Source of the DNA: a bacterium
GTDB taxonomy: Bacteria; Planctomycetota; JADGBV01
Length of the DNA: 37,341 nt
NCBI GenBank assembly: GCA_023261545.1
Contig: JAHFOS010000022.1
Span: 1 to 37,341, forward strand
Direction: 5' to 3'
Of this stretch, positions 16,004 through 23,977 are shown piece by piece. Under the pieces are notes generated by a model. The model had not been told where the DNA came from and ran no database searches. It saw only the letters and a program-made list of their open reading frames with translations. Made by a program: the position numbers and the translations under genes. The stretch's first letter is position 1; the number at the start of each line of letters is the position of its first letter.

Positions 16004-17496
16004 GCGGCGCCAGTGGCCTCGAACATGAGCTGCTCCGCTGAGACCTGTCCTATGATGTGCGGTGGGCCCAGCCGGCCGCGGCGCACGACCATCACGCGGT
16101 CGCAGACGCCGAGAAGCTCGGGCAGGTGACTGCTGACCATGACAATGGCTCGGGGCCGTGCGGGATCCGCTACCAGCTGGTCCATCAACTGATAAATCCG
16201 GGCTTTGGCCGCGATATCAATGCCGCGTGTGGGCTCGTCCATCAGCCACACGTCGCAGTCGGCATCGATCAGCCGGGCAATGGCCGCCTTTTGTTGGTTG
16301 CCGCCAGAAAGCGAGCCCAGAGGCTGTCCGGGGCCTTGGCAACGGATGTTCAGCTCTGCGATCCAGGTTCGGGTACGGCGTGCAAGCTCCGCAGGCTGGA
16401 CTAAACCCAGACGGCCTGGCGGCCTATCCAGCGCCGGTAGGCACACATTGTCCGCGATGCTGAGATCGAGGGCCAGTCCCTCCTCTTTGCGGTTCTCGGA
16501 AACAAACCCGCAGCCTGCGAACCAGGCCGCACGTGGAGCAGGGACGACGGGCCGACCCTTCATAAGAACCTCCGCTTCGATCGAGTCGAGCCCGAAAATA
16601 GCGCGGAGCGTTCGGGTGCGTCCTGAGCCGACCAGTCCACAGAGCCCCAGGATCTCACCGCGACGGACCGCCATGGCACCGACGCCGGGAATCCGGGCCT
16701 CCAGGAGAGTTTCGCCCGGCTTGCGGGCCGAGCGCGGATACAGGTCATGAACGTCGCGCCCAACCATGTCGGCCACGATGCGTTCGTCACTGACGGTGGC
16801 CGTAGGGTACCCGCCCACGGAACGGCCATCGCGCATGACGGTCAGACTAGACGAGAAACGTCGGACCTCCTCGAGAAAGTGCGAGATGTAGAGGATGGCG
16901 ATTCCCTGGGCGGCTAGCTTGGCGATGAGGTCACCGAGCCGAGTCACATCCTCCTGGGCGAGGGAACTGGTGGGCTCATCGAAGACGATGACCCGGCAAC
17001 CCATGGCTACCGAGCGCCCTATTTCAACCACCTGCTGCTGCGAAATCGCGAGCCGTCCGGCTGGCTGATCCACATCCACCTCGGGATGCCCGAGCTCGGC
17101 CAGAGTTTTCAGGGCGATCGCGCGCGCCCGGGAGCGCGCGAAGAACGGCCCACGGCGCGGCTCCATTCCCAGCATCATGTTCTCGGCCACCGAAAGGTGC
17201 GGCGCTATCGATAGCTCCTGGTAGATCATCCCGACGCCCCGCGCGCGGCCGTCATGGGGATCCGCCGGATCGTAGGGCTCGCCGTCGAGCAGCATGGAGC
17301 CTGAATCCGGACGGTGGACGCCCGCGAGGATCTTCATCAGCGTGCTCTTGCCCGCACCGTTCTCGCCGACCAATGCGTGAACCTCGCCCGCCAGGACACG
17401 GAGGGACACGTCCGTGAGAGCCGTGGTAGCTCCGAAGGATTTGTGGATCCCGCGCATCTCGAGGCGTGGATGCGCGCGGATATCGCCGACGGTCAA
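16000..17496 (-). CDS. Sugar ABC transporter ATPase with two nucleotide-binding domains, RbsA/MglA type (CUT2)
   Basis: The 498-residue protein is a fused pair of ABC ATPase domains, the normal size for RbsA/XylG/MglA. The first half has Walker A GENGAGKST (around residue 45), signature-like LAISQQQVVEIGR and Walker B CRVIVFDEPTSSL. The second half has the degenerate Walker A GLVGSGRTR, an intact signature LSGGNQQKAAIARL and Walker B VWLMDEPTRGID, as usual for the class. The start used is a TTG whose last bases overlap the binding-protein stop (TTGA); an ATG at 17457 (MRGIHKSFG) is an alternative. It energises uptake of a monosaccharide through the permease encoded downstream. Confidence 0.93.
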   Translation of the reverse strand: MTVGDIRAHPRLEMRGIHKSFGATTALTDVSLRVLAGEVHALVGENGAGKSTLMKILAGVHRPDSGSMLLDGEPYDPADPHDGRARGVGMIYQELSIAPHLSVAENMMLGMEPRRGPFFARSRARAIALKTLAELGHPEVDVDQPAGRLAISQQQVVEIGRSVAMGCRVIVFDEPTSSLAQEDVTRLGDLIAKLAAQGIAILYISHFLEEVRRFSSSLTVMRDGRSVGGYPTATVSDERIVADMVGRDVHDLYPRSARKPGETLLEARIPGVGAMAVRRGEILGLCGLVGSGRTRTLRAIFGLDSIEAEVLMKGRPVVPAPRAAWFAGCGFVSENRKEEGLALDLSIADNVCLPALDRPPGRLGLVQPAELARRTRTWIAELNIRCQGPGQPLGSLSGGNQQKAAIARLIDADCDVWLMDEPTRGIDIAAKARIYQLMDQLVADPARPRAIVMVSSHLPELLGVCDRVMVVRRGRLGPPHIIGQVSAEQLMFEATGAA

Positions 17497-18551
17497 TTGC
17501 CGAGCTGCGGCTGGATCACGGCCTGGATTTCGGCGTTGTTCACGTTCTCGGCCGTGACGTAGGCGCAGCCTGTATCCGTGACGGCCGCCACATCCCTGGC
17601 GGCGAGTTTGTCGGTGGCGACCTTCACGGCAAGGTAGCCCATACGAAAGGGATCCTGTGAGACGATGCCAGTCAGATCGCCCTTGCGGAGCGATTCGATC
17701 AGCGAAGCCGTGGGGTCAAAACCGATGAATTTTACCTTGCCGGCCAAATCCTTCTGCTGGAGGGCCTGGAGCATACCGTAGGTCGTGCTCTGGTTGGGGC
17801 AAAAGACGCCGTCCGGCGTGCGGTCTCCAGAGAAACGCAGCAGCAGCGACTTGGCCTTCTCAAGGGCCGAAGCGACCGTCGCGCCGCCGTACTGGTTGTC
17901 ACTGACGACCTCGATGCCGGCAAACCCTTTGATGCCATCGAGAAAACCCTGCTCACGGGCTTCCGTCGAGGCCGAACCGGCTTGATAACGGAGCAACAGG
18001 ATCCTGCCCTTGCCGCCTAGGGATCGCGCCAGCCCTTGGGCACCGAGTTTGCCCGCCGCGTAGTTGTCCGTGCCCACATAGCCCACGCACACTCCCTCAG
18101 GCTTGGCCAGGGGGGAGTCGAAAATGACGACGGGAATACCGGCCTGTGTGGCCTTTTCAGCCTTCTCGCGGAGAGCAATGGAGTCGAGGGGCGCGAGACA
18201 GATGGCGTTCACCTTGCGCAACACAAGGGTGTCCACCAGACCCATCTGTTGGCTGCGGTCGTCCTCGCGGCGGGGCGCCGTCCAAACGACCTCGACCCCG
18301 AATTCGCCGGCGGCCTTGAGCGCGCCGGCCTCCACCGACTTCCAGAAAACATGGGTGGCCCCTTTGGGAATGACGCCAATGACGGGCTTTAATGCCTCCC
18401 CAGAGCAGCCGAGAGCCGCAGCGATCAAAACAGCGAACAGACCGCGCAGGATGGGACGGGGTTTTAACGTCACGGCGAGGTGCTGGTATGTCTTAAGGAA
18501 AACTGTTTCACAGGGTATCAGGGTTTTTGTTGTTTCTAGTGGATGACTCAA
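17493..18551 (-). CDS. Periplasmic monosaccharide-binding protein, RbsB type, likely lipoprotein
   Basis: The product is a type I periplasmic binding protein (Peripla_BP_4): KPVIGVIPKGATHVFWKSVE, DTLVLRKVNAICLAPLDS, GIPVVIFDSPL, YVGTDNYAAGKLGAQ, then PDGVFCPNQSTTYGMLQAL and KFIGFDPTASLIESLRKGDL with IVSQDPFRMGYLAV. The TTG at 18551 has AAGGGTGG just before it, but a GTG at 18473 gives a textbook lipoprotein signal (VTLKPRPILRGLFAVLIAAALGC), so the true N-terminus may be there, with Cys as the lipid-modified residue. It captures a monosaccharide for the adjacent RbsA/RbsC-type proteins; the ligand is unknown. It lies 80 bases behind the beta-helix gene on the same strand. Confidence 0.9.
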   Translation of the reverse strand: MSHPLETTKTLIPCETVFLKTYQHLAVTLKPRPILRGLFAVLIAAALGCSGEALKPVIGVIPKGATHVFWKSVEAGALKAAGEFGVEVVWTAPRREDDRSQQMGLVDTLVLRKVNAICLAPLDSIALREKAEKATQAGIPVVIFDSPLAKPEGVCVGYVGTDNYAAGKLGAQGLARSLGGKGRILLLRYQAGSASTEAREQGFLDGIKGFAGIEVVSDNQYGGATVASALEKAKSLLLRFSGDRTPDGVFCPNQSTTYGMLQALQQKDLAGKVKFIGFDPTASLIESLRKGDLTGIVSQDPFRMGYLAVKVATDKLAARDVAAVTDTGCAYVTAENVNNAEIQAVIQPQLGN

Positions 18552-18631
18552 AGACCACCCTTTGTTCCCGTCTAAAGGCCATTCGGTTGCCGCAATCGAA
18601 GCCTGCGATGAAATCCGTGATGATCAGCGAT

Positions 18632-21517
18632 TCAACGATTCTCAGGAATCGCATCTTTCTGCACCGGCTTGATCTCGCCTCCGGCCACTGCGGCCGCATC
18701 TCCCTTTCCTGAGGAAGGCCGGCGCGTCACCAGGACGTCGTCGAAGAAACTCGGGCCGAATCCGGTCTCCCACCAGTCACCCAGGGCGATCATCCTGAAC
18801 GCGGAATCGCCGTCAACGGAGGCCACTGGATTGCCGTCAATGCCCATGTCCAGTTTATTTCCGGAGTTGTAATCCCATTTAAACTCGTGCCATCCCGCCG
18901 TTCTCTCCACGGAGGTGACCTTCGACTCGTTTCCGATCCTGACGGCGTAGTGGGTCTTGGAGACGTCCCTGTCAACGCCCAGGCCGCGCCATCCGTCTCC
19001 GTCCCAGGGGCCGCGGTCAACGCGGGCCATGCACTTTAATTCGGACCCGCCGCCGTTGTCGTAAAACCACAGGGTCACCACCGCCCGCAGCGGCTCGTCG
19101 AAAGTGGTGAACAACACCTCTTGATTCTCGTCGATCTTGTAGCTGCTGGATCCCGTGTGCGACCGTTCCTCACTGGCGCTAGTCGAGCCGTAGCCCAAGC
19201 CCCAGTGGCGGTGGAAAAGTGGTGGCCACTGCCCAGCGGGATTTTCAAAGCCCTCTGCCATGATCGTTCCGTCGTCTTGGGCCTGGCTCGCCCGCAATGG
19301 CATCAGAAGGGGCTCTTGGGGACCATCCGCCGTGCCGTCATTTTTCATCATGACGGGAACGGCCGGGCCAGGCTCCGGAATTTTTGGAGCCTGTGGCTTC
19401 GCGGCTGCCGGAACCTGTGGTGCCACCACCGCGGCCCGGGCGGGCGGGCGCGCATAGGGGAAGTCCTCTTTGAGGCCGATGCCGGACAGGGCGATGGGCT
19501 TGAATCCCAGCTTCAGGGCGGGGGAATCCGGCTTCAAATCGTAGTCGTGAGCGGCGGCGTCCACGAAAAGCGGGTCCGCGCTGACCGAGTGCGCGTCGAA
19601 CTTTCCGTCCTTCAGCTTTTTCCAGGCCTCAAAGGTGGACAGACCCGGAACCCCCCAGACCGCATAGCGCCCGCTGGCGTGGTAGAAAACGTTGTTGTCC
19701 GCGGCGCTGATGCGGTCCTCGTCGTAGCTCCAGAACTGGTAGGCGCACTCCGCCTGGGGGGACATCGTGTAGAAGATGTTGTGGGTGATGGTGAGGTAAT
19801 GGCAGACATCTCCGCCGTAATGCATGGTGAGGAAATCCCAGTCCATGCCCGTCGCGTCGAGGACGTTGTTGGTGACGAGGTTGTGCAGACCCTTGATGAA
19901 CAAGGGCTGCCGCTTGTACACATCGCCGTTGATGCCGTAAATGATGTTGTTCCTGACGGTGACGTGGCTCGAATCGTCATCCAGGTAGATGCCTGACTGC
20001 AACGTGAAGCTGCCGCTGTCGTGCAGCCGGTTGTTCTCGATCACGTTGTCCTTGCCGCAGCCCCAAGCCTCGACGATGCCCGTATCCTGGGAGTCCAGAT
20101 TGCAGTAGGAGACGTCGTTGCAGCTCACCAGGTTGTTGCGCGTCGGAATGAAATCCTTGCGGTTGTCGAAGGTCACGGCCGCGCCGTCGTAGCTGCGCTC
20201 CATGTAGGAGTAGGCCTTGCCCTTGAGGGAGATGCCGTAGCGCGGGGAATAGCGGATATCGTTGTGGGCGATCTCGTTGTGGCCGCTGTAGAAGAGGTAC
20301 ACGCCGCCGATGTAGCCGTGGTAGAGCCGGCCCACGTGGTGGATGCTGTTGTTGGACACGGTGTGCCCGCGGTGCACCTCGCGCAGGGTGGGACCGTCCG
20401 CCGCCATGTTGACACCGCTGTATCCGCAGTCCGCGATCTCATTCCCCACCACCGTGTTTTCCTGGGCCCAGCGCATCATGTTGACGCCGTGCAGGCCCGC
20501 GTTCAGGATGCGGCAGTATTTCACGGTGATGCGCCGGGCGTTCTCCATGTAAACCACGCCGTTGTCCGTGTAGCGCCCGGGTGCCGCCTCCAGGGCGTCG
20601 AAATCGTAATTGCTGGCCGCCAGGGTCAGTCCCGCGATCTCGATATCCTCCACGACCTCGTCCGGGGAAGCTCCCGCGAAGCGCACCAGGCAGCTCAGCC
20701 GCGGGGCGATGATCTCCTGGTCCTCGATGGGGGTGGAGCGCGGCCAGTAGTAGAGCCAGCCGGCGGCCTTGTCGAGGTAGAATTCTCCGGGGGCGTCGAG
20801 GAACTCCCGGGCGCCTTCCATGTAATAGCGCGAGCCGGAGACCATGCCGCCGTGAGCGTCGCGGCGCAGGGTGATCAGGCGCAGCTTGGGATCAAGGCTT
20901 TGCACCCCCACCCTGTCGTTATCCCAGTCGTGACCTTCCAGCCACGCGCAGACATGCAGGTTGGCCGTCTCCACGACCGCCGGCACGTCTCCCGCGACAT
21001 AAAAAAATTCGGCCTTGGACCGCGGTCCGTTTTTCTCGATACGGTGGTAACCCGCGTTCGGGTGCCGGGCCAGGGGAGAGCGCTCTCCGTTCTCGTACAG
21101 GGTGTCGAAGCGGAACTCGGTTCCGATCTTCTTCTTGAAGGTTCGGCCCTCATGAGACTCCCACCCCTGGATCCTTTCACCGCCGAGGAGCCGGGCGCTC
21201 CCAGGCTTGCCAAAGCCGAGATAGCGGACCTTGTGCCCGTTGTTGCCTGAGTCCCGCTTGTCGAAGTCCAGAGGGCGCGGAAGCACGTAGTCACCGGGGT
21301 GTACGAAAACGACGATATCACCCGTCATCCCGCCGTTGCTGGCGCGCACGGCATCCCTGGCCTTCTCAAGGGTGGCGAAGGGCCGCTCCTCGGTGCCGGG
21401 GTTGGAGTCGTTTCCGCCGACCGCCACATGGAACTGAACTTGCGGCTCCGCACGCAGCACGACCGCGCCAGCGGCGAGGAGCCCGGCGGCGAACAGCGCG
21501 GTTTTCACCCGCCTCAT
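18632..21517 (-). CDS. Secreted parallel beta-helix protein with C-terminal sandwich-like domain
   Basis: The start chosen is the ATG at 21517, where a clean signal peptide begins (MRRVKTALFAAGLLAAGAVV, cleavage after LRA). An upstream in-frame ATG at 21607 would add 30 unrelated residues and would sit almost on a TATACT promoter-like box (21615-21620). The mature protein starts VQFHVAVGGNDSNPGTEERP and has the same long right-handed beta-helix as the product encoded at 7821-11588, with near-identical stretches such as SPRYGISLKG, NRKDFIPTRNN, CNLDSQD and SGIYLDDD. After a Pro/Ala-rich linker (~residues 690-740) comes a ~190-residue domain (EGFENPAGQW to FFDDVLVTRR) resembling a lectin-like jellyroll. 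It has no PKD or spherulin module. It heads the CUT2 transporter operon, so it probably produces or binds the sugar imported by it; GH141-like activity is a guess from the fold. Confidence 0.78.
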   Translation of the reverse strand: MRRVKTALFAAGLLAAGAVVLRAEPQVQFHVAVGGNDSNPGTEERPFATLEKARDAVRASNGGMTGDIVVFVHPGDYVLPRPLDFDKRDSGNNGHKVRYLGFGKPGSARLLGGERIQGWESHEGRTFKKKIGTEFRFDTLYENGERSPLARHPNAGYHRIEKNGPRSKAEFFYVAGDVPAVVETANLHVCAWLEGHDWDNDRVGVQSLDPKLRLITLRRDAHGGMVSGSRYYMEGAREFLDAPGEFYLDKAAGWLYYWPRSTPIEDQEIIAPRLSCLVRFAGASPDEVVEDIEIAGLTLAASNYDFDALEAAPGRYTDNGVVYMENARRITVKYCRILNAGLHGVNMMRWAQENTVVGNEIADCGYSGVNMAADGPTLREVHRGHTVSNNSIHHVGRLYHGYIGGVYLFYSGHNEIAHNDIRYSPRYGISLKGKAYSYMERSYDGAAVTFDNRKDFIPTRNNLVSCNDVSYCNLDSQDTGIVEAWGCGKDNVIENNRLHDSGSFTLQSGIYLDDDSSHVTVRNNIIYGINGDVYKRQPLFIKGLHNLVTNNVLDATGMDWDFLTMHYGGDVCHYLTITHNIFYTMSPQAECAYQFWSYDEDRISAADNNVFYHASGRYAVWGVPGLSTFEAWKKLKDGKFDAHSVSADPLFVDAAAHDYDLKPDSPALKLGFKPIALSGIGLKEDFPYARPPARAAVVAPQVPAAAKPQAPKIPEPGPAVPVMMKNDGTADGPQEPLLMPLRASQAQDDGTIMAEGFENPAGQWPPLFHRHWGLGYGSTSASEERSHTGSSSYKIDENQEVLFTTFDEPLRAVVTLWFYDNGGGSELKCMARVDRGPWDGDGWRGLGVDRDVSKTHYAVRIGNESKVTSVERTAGWHEFKWDYNSGNKLDMGIDGNPVASVDGDSAFRMIALGDWWETGFGPSFFDDVLVTRRPSSGKGDAAAVAGGEIKPVQKDAIPENR

Positions 21518-21680
21518 CCATGGTCGGGCGTTATCCGCGACAACGGACTCCCTCGCGGGAAAGGACGCGGACAAGACCCGCGGTTGTTGCTGATGAGGGT
21601 AGCGCATGATCCCCAGTATAGGCGCAAGGCTTCTTGAAGATATTGACTTCTGTCGCTTTTTTGTGTCTATCCGTCCAACC

Positions 21681-22574
21681 TCAAAGCAAACGGAAGTCCG
21701 AACTCAGACGCTTGCCCTCGCGGAAGGCTTTCCTGCACTCGGCCGGGGCGACGCCCCATTGTTTCTTGAAAATCCTGGAAAAGTGGAAGCGATCCTCATA
21801 CCCCACCTTTGCGGCGATATTGTCAATGGTGAGATCGGTGAACTCGAGCAGATGACGGGCGCGCTCTATTTTGTAGCTCCTGAAAAAATCGTGGGGGGTG
21901 CTCCCCGTCTCCTTTTTGAAGGCCCGAATGAAGGCCGTCCGGCTCATCTTCTGGGAGTTCGCCAGCATGCTGACGCTGATGGGGAACGCGAGGTTCTTGC
22001 GCAGGAAACCAATCGCGTCGAGGATGCGCCGATCAAAGGTTTGCATCCGCGCTTCTTTTTCCGGCAAACGGCTGAGGGCGTAGGCTAGGAGCATGGTGCA
22101 CAGTATAAGCTCACGGGATTGCGCCGAACCGCGTCCCGCGCATTTCCGGCGAATATCCCGCAAGGCCGAGTCCCCCTCTGGAAATGCCGGGATTTTATAA
22201 ATCCCCGGTTGATAGCTGTCATAGAAATTGCCGGCGACGAAGTGGATGTAAAGCTGCTCCTGATCATTCTTCCGACCCGTGGAAAAATCGGTGGACGGGG
22301 GAATGAGATAATAACAGCCCGTTTCCAGCGGAATCTCCCTGCTCAGATGGATCACGCTGGCGCCCTCCTGCGCCATGTGGTAAAACCGCCAATAGGGACT
22401 GGAAAGATTGTCGAACTGCCAAGTCCTGTTCAGGGGTTTGACTACGCAATCAATGATCTGGATGAGCGCAAAGTCGAAACTCGGCTCCGACAGCCCGGAG
22501 GCTTCAGCCTGCCCCTCCTTCTGAGGCCGTAGCGGCACTATACCGCGCTGAGGACTGCCTCCGACCTTGGGCAT
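21681..22574 (-). CDS. AraC-family transcriptional regulator
   Basis: The protein has up to 297 residues; the first ~30 are doubtful since the start at 22574 lies only 11 bases after the pyrE stop and lacks a clear ribosome site. Residues ~35-180 form a cupin-like effector domain (SSPYWRFYHMAQEG, CYYLIPPSTDFST, LYIHFVAGNFYD). Residues ~190-285 hold two AraC helix-turn-helix motifs: ISVSMLANSQKMSRTAFIRAF followed by GSTPHDFFRSYKIERARHLL, and then TIDNIAAKVGYEDRFHFSRIFKK with GVAPAECRK. It lies immediately upstream of, and on the same strand as, the second beta-helix gene and CUT2 transporter operon, so it is the likely sugar-responsive activator of that operon. Confidence 0.88.
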   Translation of the reverse strand: MPKVGGSPQRGIVPLRPQKEGQAEASGLSEPSFDFALIQIIDCVVKPLNRTWQFDNLSSPYWRFYHMAQEGASVIHLSREIPLETGCYYLIPPSTDFSTGRKNDQEQLYIHFVAGNFYDSYQPGIYKIPAFPEGDSALRDIRRKCAGRGSAQSRELILCTMLLAYALSRLPEKEARMQTFDRRILDAIGFLRKNLAFPISVSMLANSQKMSRTAFIRAFKKETGSTPHDFFRSYKIERARHLLEFTDLTIDNIAAKVGYEDRFHFSRIFKKQWGVAPAECRKAFREGKRLSSDFRLL

Positions 22575-22585
22575 CGCTCAATCCG

Positions 22586-23245
22586 TCATGCCCCGTAGGC
22601 GGCGAGGTATGCCGCCAAGCGCTCCGCGGTCCCTGCCGGCGCCGCGAGCCGGCCGGATTTCAGCATTTCGAGCAGGTCTCCCACTCCAGCGATGGCGCAC
22701 ACGGGCAGGCCCAGATCGCGCTCGGCCTCCGTCCGGGCCGACGCGGCGCCCTGGCCACGCTCGCCGCGGTCGAGGCCGATGAGCAGCCCCATGATTTTCA
22801 CTCCCGGCAAAGGCCGCAGCCAGCCCACGGTCTCGCGCAGCGAGGTGCCCGCCGTGAGCACATCGTCGAGGATCACCAGGCGCTGGCCGGGGCGGGGGAT
22901 GCTTCCCACCAGGGTGCCGCCCTCGCCATGGTCCTTGGCCTCCTTGCGGTTGAAGCAGTAGCCCGTTGCGATACCGTGCGCGCTGTGCAGTTCCATGCAG
23001 CAGGCCGCGGCCAGCGGGATGCCCTTGTAGGCGGGGCCGAAAACGATGTCGAGTCCGCCGGGGAATTCCCTGATGAGCGCCCGGGCGTAGAATCCGGCGA
23101 GGCGCGCGAGGTCGGAACCCTGGCAGAGATCGCCCAGGTTGAAGAAGTAGGGGCTTAAACGCCCGCTCTTGGTTTTGAACTCGCCGAAGCGCAGCGCTCC
23201 ACGGCCCGCCGCGAAACGCAGGAACTCTTCGGCTTCCGGCTGCAA
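22586..23245 (-). CDS. pyrE: Orotate phosphoribosyltransferase
   Basis: This enzyme converts orotate plus PRPP to orotidine 5'-monophosphate in pyrimidine synthesis. A TTG start at 23245 (MQPEAEEFLRFAAG, two bases after the preceding stop) gives 219 residues and aligns with the start of E. coli PyrE (213 residues). Signatures seen in order are LRFGEFKTKSGRLSPYFFN, FGPAYKGIPLAAA, YCFNRKEAKDHGEGG (the catalytic loop) and the PRPP-binding motif VILDDVLTAGTS. The frame stays open far upstream but that part overlaps the OsmC-like gene and is not protein-like. The gene is last in the tightly packed cluster cysM - rhodanese - OsmC-like - pyrE. Confidence 0.93.
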   Translation of the reverse strand: MQPEAEEFLRFAAGRGALRFGEFKTKSGRLSPYFFNLGDLCQGSDLARLAGFYARALIREFPGGLDIVFGPAYKGIPLAAACCMELHSAHGIATGYCFNRKEAKDHGEGGTLVGSIPRPGQRLVILDDVLTAGTSLRETVGWLRPLPGVKIMGLLIGLDRGERGQGAASARTEAERDLGLPVCAIAGVGDLLEMLKSGRLAAPAGTAERLAAYLAAYGA

Positions 23246-23247
23246 GA

Positions 23248-23664
23248 TCAGCCGGGGCGCACCGCGCAGGTAGATTCTATTTTCGCCGTCTTGCCGAGCA
23301 TGGCCGAAACCGAGCAGTATTTCTCCAACGACAGGCTCACCGCGCGCTCGAGCTTGGCCAACTCCACGGGGCCGCTCACCTCGTAGTGGACCAGGATGCG
23401 GGTGAAGACGGCGGGCACCGTTTCCGCGCGCTCCCCCTTGACGGTGACCTCGAAATCGCGCACGTCCTGGCGCCCCTTCTGCAGGATGCTCAAGACGTCG
23501 AAACCGCTGCAACCAGCGAGGCCCATGAGCAGCAGTTCCATGGGGCGCAGGCCGTCCTCGGTGCCGCCGATGGACTTCGATCCGTCAATGATAGCCGTCT
23601 TGCCGAGGCTGTTGCTGAGCTCGCAGCGGAAGCCCGAGAGGCGCTTGAGCTTGATCTCGGTCAC
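23248..23664 (-). CDS. OsmC/Ohr-family protein
   Basis: The start is the GTG at 23664 (MTEIKLKRLSGFRCELSN), overlapping the rhodanese stop by a few bases (GTGA), giving 138 residues, the usual size. It has the two OsmC cysteines in their expected settings: C52 in MELLLMGLAGCSGFDVLSIL and C117 in LEKYCSVSAML. It belongs to the YhfA-like branch rather than the Ohr branch by overall look. OsmC proteins act on peroxides or reactive sulfur species. Its place directly behind a rhodanese and cysM suggests a function in thiol/persulfide chemistry. Confidence 0.85.
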   Translation of the reverse strand: MTEIKLKRLSGFRCELSNSLGKTAIIDGSKSIGGTEDGLRPMELLLMGLAGCSGFDVLSILQKGRQDVRDFEVTVKGERAETVPAVFTRILVHYEVSGPVELAKLERAVSLSLEKYCSVSAMLGKTAKIESTCAVRPG

Positions 23665-23975
23665 TCCCCGGACTCCGGGAAGCCCTCGTCCACGAGATCG
23701 GCGAACCCCTCGTCGAGGGGCACCACCTCCTTGAAGCCCATTTTCTGCAACAGCGGCGCGGCGCGGTAAACGCGCTGGCCACTGCGGCAGTGCAGGTAGG
23801 TTTTGCGTGTCTTGTCGAGGTTCTTGGGGCAACTGCCGCTTTCCAGGCCGCTCAACGGCACGAGCTGGGCGTCCTTGAGGTGGCCTTCTTCCCACTCCTG
23901 CTCCTCGCGCACGTCGAACAGTTGGGCCTGGCCGGCCTTGAGTTCATCGCTGAGTTTCTTGAGATGTGCTTCCAT
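23661..23975 (-). CDS. Single-domain rhodanese (sulfurtransferase)
   Basis: The 104-residue protein is one rhodanese domain: LFDVREEQEWEEGHLKDA near residue 19, the active-site loop HCRSGQR with Cys63 as the persulfide carrier, and GFKEVVPLDEGF at the C-terminus. A GGAGG ribosome site lies eight bases upstream of the ATG and overlaps the end of cysM, whose stop is two bases before this start. It is cytoplasmic (no signal peptide). It probably moves sulfane sulfur between cysteine metabolism and an acceptor; the acceptor is not evident. Confidence 0.93.
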   Translation of the reverse strand: MEAHLKKLSDELKAGQAQLFDVREEQEWEEGHLKDAQLVPLSGLESGSCPKNLDKTRKTYLHCRSGQRVYRAAPLLQKMGFKEVVPLDEGFADLVDEGFPESGE

Positions 23976-23977
23976 GG

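Noticed and set aside
19907-19924. Peptide DVYKRQ in the second beta-helix protein, known as the translation of a transposon-adapter (Nextera) read-through artefact
   Set aside because: The codons here (GATGTGTACAAGCGGCAG) differ from the adapter sequence at several bases and the frame continues without a break into a block shared with the paralogue, so this is natural coding sequence.
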